Source of the DNA: Phycisphaerae bacterium
GTDB taxonomy: Bacteria; Planctomycetota; Phycisphaerae; Sedimentisphaerales; Anaerobacaceae
Reading direction: 5' to 3'
NCBI GenBank assembly: GCA_012744475.1
Contig: JAAYBV010000070.1
Location: forward strand, 1 to 64,000
DNA: 64,000 nucleotides
The notes under the pieces are model-generated. The model ran no database searches, was not told where the DNA came from, and was given only the letters and a program-made list of their open reading frames with translations. Within the stretch, counting starts at the first letter, position 1, and every line of letters starts with the position of its first letter. Both the position numbers and the translations under genes were made by a program. Positions 59,522 through 64,000 of this stretch are shown one piece after another.

Positions 59522-60862
59522 TCAGACATCCCGGTCCTCTGGGATATCCTCAATTCGAATGCATACCGGCTGCGGGCCGAAGAACTCCGACTGGGCCAGC
59601 TCGGCCAGAGCCGCCGCCATGTTGCGCTCCTGTGTCCGATGGGTCGTGATAACCACCGGCACGGTGTTGTCGGGCCCGCGGCCTTCATGCTGGAGGGCGC
59701 CGCGGATGCTGATTCCGTGGTCCCCGAGAATCCTGCCGTAGCAGGCGACTACGCCCGGCACGTCTTTGGCCATGACCCGGATATAGAACCGGCTCACCGT
59801 GTCATTGATGTCTTCGATGAGGGGAATCACTTCCGCTCGCGGCTTGAGCCGCAGGTGCTCGAACGTCGTTCGGGAATTGCCCAGAGCCACGTCGATGATG
59901 TCGGCGACTACGGCGCTGGCGGTGGGCATCATGCCGGCGCCGCGCCCGTAGTAGAGCGTCTCGCCGACGGCGCTGCCGAAGATGCTGATCGCATTGAACG
60001 AGCCATCGACCCTGGCCAGTGAACAGTCGGCCGCGATAAACGATGGATGCACGCGCAGCGAGACCCTGCCGCGATCGTCCTTGAGCCCGATCGCCAAAAG
60101 CTTGAGGCAATAGCCCATCTCGCGACCGTACTGGATATCCTCCTTGGCGATGCGGTCGATGCCCTGGACATGGATGTCTTCCAGAGAAATCTCGTATCCG
60201 AACGCCATGGAGGCCAGGATGGCCAGCTTGTGAGCGCTGTCACCGCCGGTGATGTCCAGCGTCGGATCGGCCTCCGCGAATCCCCGCTTCTGGGCCTGGC
60301 TCAGCGCCACGGCGAATTCCTCGTCCTTGGCGCTCATGTTTGAGAGGATATAGTTGCAGGTGCCGTTGACGATCCCGTACATGGCGCGGACGTTGTTGGC
60401 GGCCAGTCCGGTGCAGATGGCGCCGATGATGGGAACGCCGCCGGCGCAACTGGCCTCGAAGGCGATGCACCGGCCGCACTGGCGGGCCGCGTGATAGAGT
60501 TCCGCGCCGTGCTCGGCCAGCAGGGCCTTGTTGGCGGTGACCACGTCCTTGCCGGCGCGGAGCAGATCGAGCTGGATCGCCTTGGCGACGCCGGTGCCTC
60601 CGACCAGCTCGACGCCGACCGTGATGCCCGGGTCGGCCAGAAGCCGCTGGATGTCATTGGTCAGCACGCCTTCGGGCAGCCGCACCGGGCGAGGCGTCGT
60701 CGTATCCAGGTCCACTACACAGCCCAGTTCCAGGTGCACGCCCATCTTCTCGGCGATGGCGTCGGCCCCTTCGCAGATCAGTTTGGCGACGCCGGTGCCG
60801 ACGGTTCCGAAGCCGACCAACCCAACTCGTACGCGTTTGTCTTCCACAAAGTCCCCTGTCAT
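59522..60862 (-). CDS. hom: Homoserine dehydrogenase
   Basis: The 446-aa NAD(P)-dependent enzyme reduces aspartate semialdehyde to homoserine. The Rossmann start VGLVGFGTVGTGVAKLICEG is present. The catalytic domain contains VVTANKALLAEHGAELYHAA, ASCAGGVPIIG, VNGTCNYILSNMS and the loop AEADPTLDITGGDSAHKLAI. A C-terminal ACT domain (FYIRVMAKDVPGVVACYGRI) gives threonine regulation. It is the first gene of the four-gene minus-strand run, followed after 60 bases by apgM. Confidence 0.96.
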   Translation of the reverse strand: MTGDFVEDKRVRVGLVGFGTVGTGVAKLICEGADAIAEKMGVHLELGCVVDLDTTTPRPVRLPEGVLTNDIQRLLADPGITVGVELVGGTGVAKAIQLDLLRAGKDVVTANKALLAEHGAELYHAARQCGRCIAFEASCAGGVPIIGAICTGLAANNVRAMYGIVNGTCNYILSNMSAKDEEFAVALSQAQKRGFAEADPTLDITGGDSAHKLAILASMAFGYEISLEDIHVQGIDRIAKEDIQYGREMGYCLKLLAIGLKDDRGRVSLRVHPSFIAADCSLARVDGSFNAISIFGSAVGETLYYGRGAGMMPTASAVVADIIDVALGNSRTTFEHLRLKPRAEVIPLIEDINDTVSRFYIRVMAKDVPGVVACYGRILGDHGISIRGALQHEGRGPDNTVPVVITTHRTQERNMAAALAELAQSEFFGPQPVCIRIEDIPEDRDV

Positions 60863-61258
60863 TGTCCGGCCGGCTCGCGCGATTCACCCTCGCTGGATCG
60901 GTACACCAGAGCATCCGACGAACAACGGCGAACACGGTTCGCCGCCACCCGGTACGCGTTGCACCGCCCGGAAAAACGGCTGCAAATAGTCGTTAATCAA
61001 TAGCCAATCGCTCTAAGGCGGTCAAGCAAAAACCGTCGGACATGCCTCCAATTGGGGTTCCGACCTGGATGTCGAGGGCCGCCCTGAAGCCGATCTTGCT
61101 GGAGCCAGCGACGCCCTCGCGATTGCAGTCCGACCGCCTGGAAGGGGACTTGATTACACGGGGCGGATCGACTATCGTTGAGACGCTCGGCGCGACAGCG
61201 GTCGCGTGCGGGCTGTTGTGGATAGATGGACGATCAGGCAAATGAAGGGAGACTCAGA
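60863..61258. other. Intergenic region between hom and the lipoprotein gene
   Basis: About 400 bases between divergent genes would carry promoters for both. An AT-richer patch lies around 60980-61010. No clear -35/-10 pair and no convincing gene were found. Confidence 0.4.
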
Positions 61259-62482
61259 ATGGGCCGACGAGCAATTGGGTTGTTCCTCGCAGCGATGGCT
61301 TTGGCCGGCTGTGCGACAGCCGACTCGAACACGCAAGACCAGACCTTTGGAGGCGATGTTTCGTTCCTCCAGAAGCACGCCGAGGTGGTCGTCCTGCAAG
61401 ACCGCTCCGGCAGCGGCCAGGTCGCCGTCGTCCCGGCGATGCAGGGACGCATTATGACCAGTACGGCAGGGGGCCCCGGCGGCAAGAGCTTCGGCTGGAT
61501 CAATCGGGAGCTCATCGCCTCGGGCCAGACGCTGAAACACATGAACCCCTATGGCGGAGAAGACCGCTTCTGGATTGGTCCGGAAGGCGGGCAGTTCTCC
61601 ATTTTCTTCGCCAAGGACGTACCGTTCGACTTCGATCACTGGCAGACTCCCGCTGCGATCGACACCGAGCCGTTTGAGGTGGTCTCGAAGACGGCGGACG
61701 CGGCCAGTTTCCGACGGACGATGAGGTTGGTGAACTACTCCGGCACCACGTTCGACGTGCAGGTGGACCGGGAGATCAGTGTGCTCGACCGCGATCAGGC
61801 CATCGAGCAGCTCGGCGCGCCGGTTGGCCCTTCGGTGAAAATGGTCGCGTTCGAATCGAGCAACCGGATGACGAACGCCGGAACCGAGCCATGGACCAGG
61901 CAAACGGGCCTACTGTCCATCTGGATTCTCGGGATGTTCAATCCGTCGCCCCAGACGACGATCGTCGTGCCGTTCAACGTCGGCCCGGAAAGCCGGCTCG
62001 GCCCGGTCGTGAATGACACCTATTTCGGCAAGGTGCCCGCCTCCCGGCTCGTGGTCAAGGATGGAGTCCTGTTCTTCAGCGGAGACGGACAATACCGAAG
62101 CAAGATCGGCCTGACGCCGAAACGTGCCAGAAACGTCCTGGGCAGCTACGACGCGGCCAACGAGGTCCTGACCATCGTCCAGTACAACAAGCCGCAGGGC
62201 GTGTTGGACTACGTCAACTCCATGTGGGAACTTCAGAACGAACCCTTCCGCGGCGATACGATCAACTCCTACAACGATGGTCCGGCTACGCCCGGCGCCA
62301 AACCCATGGGGCCGTTTTATGAGCTGGAGACGTCCTCTCCCGCGGCGGCCCTCGCGCCCGGACAGAGCATCGTCCACACGCATCGCACGTTCCATCTGGT
62401 GGGGGGCAAGGCGGAGCTGGACCCCATCGCAAAAGCGCTGTTGGGAGTGACAATTGCCGAGATTACTTCGGCGCTGCCGTAG
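61259..62482 (+). CDS. Lipoprotein, DUF6786-like
   Basis: The 407-aa exported lipoprotein has a signal of MGRRAIGLFLAAMALAGC, in which LAGC is a lipobox, so Cys18 would be lipidated. The body is beta-rich and starts FGGDVSFLQKHAEVVVLQDR; PAMQGRIMTSTAGGPGGKSF, MNPYGGEDRFWIGPEGGQFS and YDAANEVLTIVQYNKP follow. I associate these with the DUF6786 family, seen in planctomycetes and Bacteroidetes and resembling aldose-epimerase-type carbohydrate-binding folds. Substrate unknown. ATG 61259 is set by the signal and a GAAGGGAG site; an earlier in-frame ATG (61226) gives no signal start. Confidence 0.8.
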   Translation: MGRRAIGLFLAAMALAGCATADSNTQDQTFGGDVSFLQKHAEVVVLQDRSGSGQVAVVPAMQGRIMTSTAGGPGGKSFGWINRELIASGQTLKHMNPYGGEDRFWIGPEGGQFSIFFAKDVPFDFDHWQTPAAIDTEPFEVVSKTADAASFRRTMRLVNYSGTTFDVQVDREISVLDRDQAIEQLGAPVGPSVKMVAFESSNRMTNAGTEPWTRQTGLLSIWILGMFNPSPQTTIVVPFNVGPESRLGPVVNDTYFGKVPASRLVVKDGVLFFSGDGQYRSKIGLTPKRARNVLGSYDAANEVLTIVQYNKPQGVLDYVNSMWELQNEPFRGDTINSYNDGPATPGAKPMGPFYELETSSPAAALAPGQSIVHTHRTFHLVGGKAELDPIAKALLGVTIAEITSALP

Positions 62483-62741
62483 GGACGGCCGCAGAACCAC
62501 TTGTCCCGCATCTGGGTAGCTCCGTAAAGGGTGGGCCGGCCGCTGCACGGACTTTCAGTCGGGCGGCGCGCGATCTGTTTTGATGTCCGGAGAAGCCACA
62601 CGTCCCGGCCCATTCACGGAGAATTCGCGTCGGCACGCCAATCCGGCTGGTAGAATCCTGAACATTGTCTGAAGATTTGACATGCTGTCGCCCGATAAAA
62701 AGGGCACAGGTCGACCGAAAAACATTGTGAGTACGAGGATC

Positions 62742-64000
62742 ATGTCGCACAGCATGAAGTCGCGCGTCAAGAAACTGTCGTTCGTTCTCTGGGCCTGCCT
62801 CTGGTTGTGCCGGCCGGTGACCGCGGGTCTCGCCGGACGCATCGCGGGGGTCGTAGGCAAGGCCAAGCCGGCGGAATACGCGGTCCATGTGGTCGAGCCG
62901 GACTCCGGCGCGGTCATATACAGCCACAACGCGACCACCGCTATGACTCCCGCGTCGAACATGAAGCTGGTCACCACGGCGGCCGCTCTGCGGTATCTCG
63001 GGCCGCTCTTCGAGTACCGGACCCGGATCGGGTTGTGTGACGGCGCATTGGTAGTCATCGGCAGCGGGGACCCGCTCCTCGGCGACCCTGCCATGGACGC
63101 GCTATACGGCCGCCCGAACGGCTGGGTGTTCGACGAGGTTGTCTGCGGCCTTGAGCAACTCGGCGTCGAGTCTGTTGCCGACATCGTCATCGACACGACG
63201 GTTTTCGACGATCAGCGGGTTCACCCCAACTGGCTCGAAAGCGACTTGAATCGGTGGTATGCCTGTGAAGTGTGCGGTCTGAACTATCGCGGCAACTGCA
63301 TCCAGGTGACCACCACGAATCAGGGCGGGCGGATCGGCGTCCAGGTCGAACCGTCCACATCCTTTGTTGAGATTGCCAACGAGATTCAGGCGGTTTCGAG
63401 CGGCGCCACCGGCGTCGGCGCCTATCGGACGCGCCAGCCCAATCGCATCATCCTTCGCGGCAAGTGCAAGGACAAAGAGGGACCGTTCGACGTGGCCATC
63501 GAGCAACCCGGCGCGTTCTTCGGCTTCCTGCTGGCCGAGCACCTGGTCCGAGCGGGCATCCCGGTCGGCGGGCACCTCGTCGAGAGGCCGCTCGACGCCA
63601 ACGGCCGGCTCATTCCTGTGGCCGAATACGCCACGCCTCTGATCGACTGCCTGCATCGCGCCAATAAAGACAGCCTGGGACTGGCGGCCGAGGCGCTGCT
63701 CAAGACGATTGCGGCGCACGAGAATCCCGACCGCCGAAACGGCAGTTGGGAGAAAGGCCGCGAACGGATCGGAGACTACCTGACCGGTCTGGGGATTCCT
63801 CGGGCGGAGTTTGAGATCGACGATGGAAGCGGCCTGAGTCGAAAGAACCTGCTCAGCGCCCGGGCCATCGTGGCGGTGCTGCGCGACGCCTACACCGGCG
63901 GGAACTGGGAGCTGTACCGGACCTCTCTGGCCGTCGGAGGTGCGGACGGCACGATCGGCAGGTATTTCAAAGAGTCGGCCTACCGGGCCGGGATTCTGGG
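62742..64000 (+). CDS. dacB: D-alanyl-D-alanine carboxypeptidase/endopeptidase, PBP4 family (partial)
   Basis: The gene runs off the right edge after 419 codons. A signal peptide (LSFVLWACLWLCRPVTA) is followed by a peptidase S13 domain. The SxxK nucleophile motif is SNMK in TPASNMKLVTTAAALRYLG, and the SxN-type motif appears as DDGSGLSRKNLLSARAIV; the KTG motif would lie beyond the window. VVIGSGDPLLGD and GLNYRGNCIQV are typical PBP4 segments. The enzyme trims peptidoglycan stem peptides in the periplasm, which indicates that this planctomycete lineage makes peptidoglycan. ATG 62742 follows GAGGA. Confidence 0.92.
   Translation, partial: MSHSMKSRVKKLSFVLWACLWLCRPVTAGLAGRIAGVVGKAKPAEYAVHVVEPDSGAVIYSHNATTAMTPASNMKLVTTAAALRYLGPLFEYRTRIGLCDGALVVIGSGDPLLGDPAMDALYGRPNGWVFDEVVCGLEQLGVESVADIVIDTTVFDDQRVHPNWLESDLNRWYACEVCGLNYRGNCIQVTTTNQGGRIGVQVEPSTSFVEIANEIQAVSSGATGVGAYRTRQPNRIILRGKCKDKEGPFDVAIEQPGAFFGFLLAEHLVRAGIPVGGHLVERPLDANGRLIPVAEYATPLIDCLHRANKDSLGLAAEALLKTIAAHENPDRRNGSWEKGRERIGDYLTGLGIPRAEFEIDDGSGLSRKNLLSARAIVAVLRDAYTGGNWELYRTSLAVGGADGTIGRYFKESAYRAGIL

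Noticed and set aside
62677-62705. TTGACA at 62677-62682 as a dacB promoter
   Set aside because: The only -10-like box (TAAAAA at 62696) is 13 bases away, too close for a normal promoter.
1-64000. CRISPR arrays, rRNA, tRNA and complete insertion sequences
   Set aside because: No regularly spaced direct repeats, rRNA signature segments, cloverleaf-compatible segments or transposase genes were recognised on reading. A dedicated RNA search would be needed to exclude small RNAs.

Overview
The window is GC-rich, with dense G/C at third codon positions and a bacterial gene layout. It looks like a planctomycete, probably of the Phycisphaerae/Sedimentisphaerales side. Grounds for that inference: a secreted double DUF1080 protein, a protein opening with the NAQKSTGPRT signature that I associate with planctomycetes, a long type II secretion locus, SPFH gene clusters, Tat-exported carbohydrate proteins and small interspersed repeats. 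No rRNA, tRNA, CRISPR array or intact insertion sequence was seen.

Layout. 0-4 kb: an orphan ParA-like ATPase, a small exported i-type-lysozyme-like protein, a DUF1080 protein and the NAQKSTGPRT protein. 3.9-7.2 kb: an accessory stretch with lower GC, a DUF2971 protein, an orphan membrane protein, palindromic and dispersed repeats and gene remnants. 7.2-9.6 kb: a NodIJ-like ABC exporter and an outer-membrane barrel. 9.8-12.7 kb: an unknown 158-aa protein, about 1.1 kb without a recognisable gene but with a near-consensus promoter on the minus strand, and a HEAT-like protein. 12.7-26 kb: one long type II secretion operon (E-F-G-H-I-J-K-L-M-C-unknown-D) closed by a terminator. 26-31.6 kb, minus strand: a dehydratase-ACP-dehydratase-KAS-KAS lipid or polyketide cassette followed by serS. 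31.7-33.2 kb: a GNAT acetyltransferase and an ABC-2 permease. 33.4-44.2 kb: three SPFH genes, a P1B-type metal ATPase, an ABC exporter and an unknown membrane-anchored protein. 44.2-51 kb: PcrA/UvrD helicase, a Tat-exported sugar-isomerase-like protein, a GH10 xylanase, ManC and RuvX. 51.2-56.2 kb: rpsO-pnp and an NtrB/NtrC-type pair. 56.2-60.9 kb, minus strand: hom, an aPGM-type proposed homoserine kinase, lysC and an SNase-like nuclease. 61.2-64 kb: a DUF6786-like lipoprotein and a PBP4-type carboxypeptidase cut by the window edge.

How the genes fit together. The secretion operon holds nearly all T2SS inner-membrane, pseudopilin and secretin parts, without a prepilin peptidase. Its ATPase carries a complete two-motif MshEN signature, so c-di-GMP control is predicted. 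Secreted or Tat-exported glycan-active proteins nearby (GH10, DUF1080) are possible but unproven clients. The KAS pair is unusual because one partner lacks the second catalytic histidine. The SPFH/P-type-ATPase block looks like a membrane-organised metal transport unit. The hom-aPGM-lysC order supports a non-canonical homoserine kinase in threonine synthesis.
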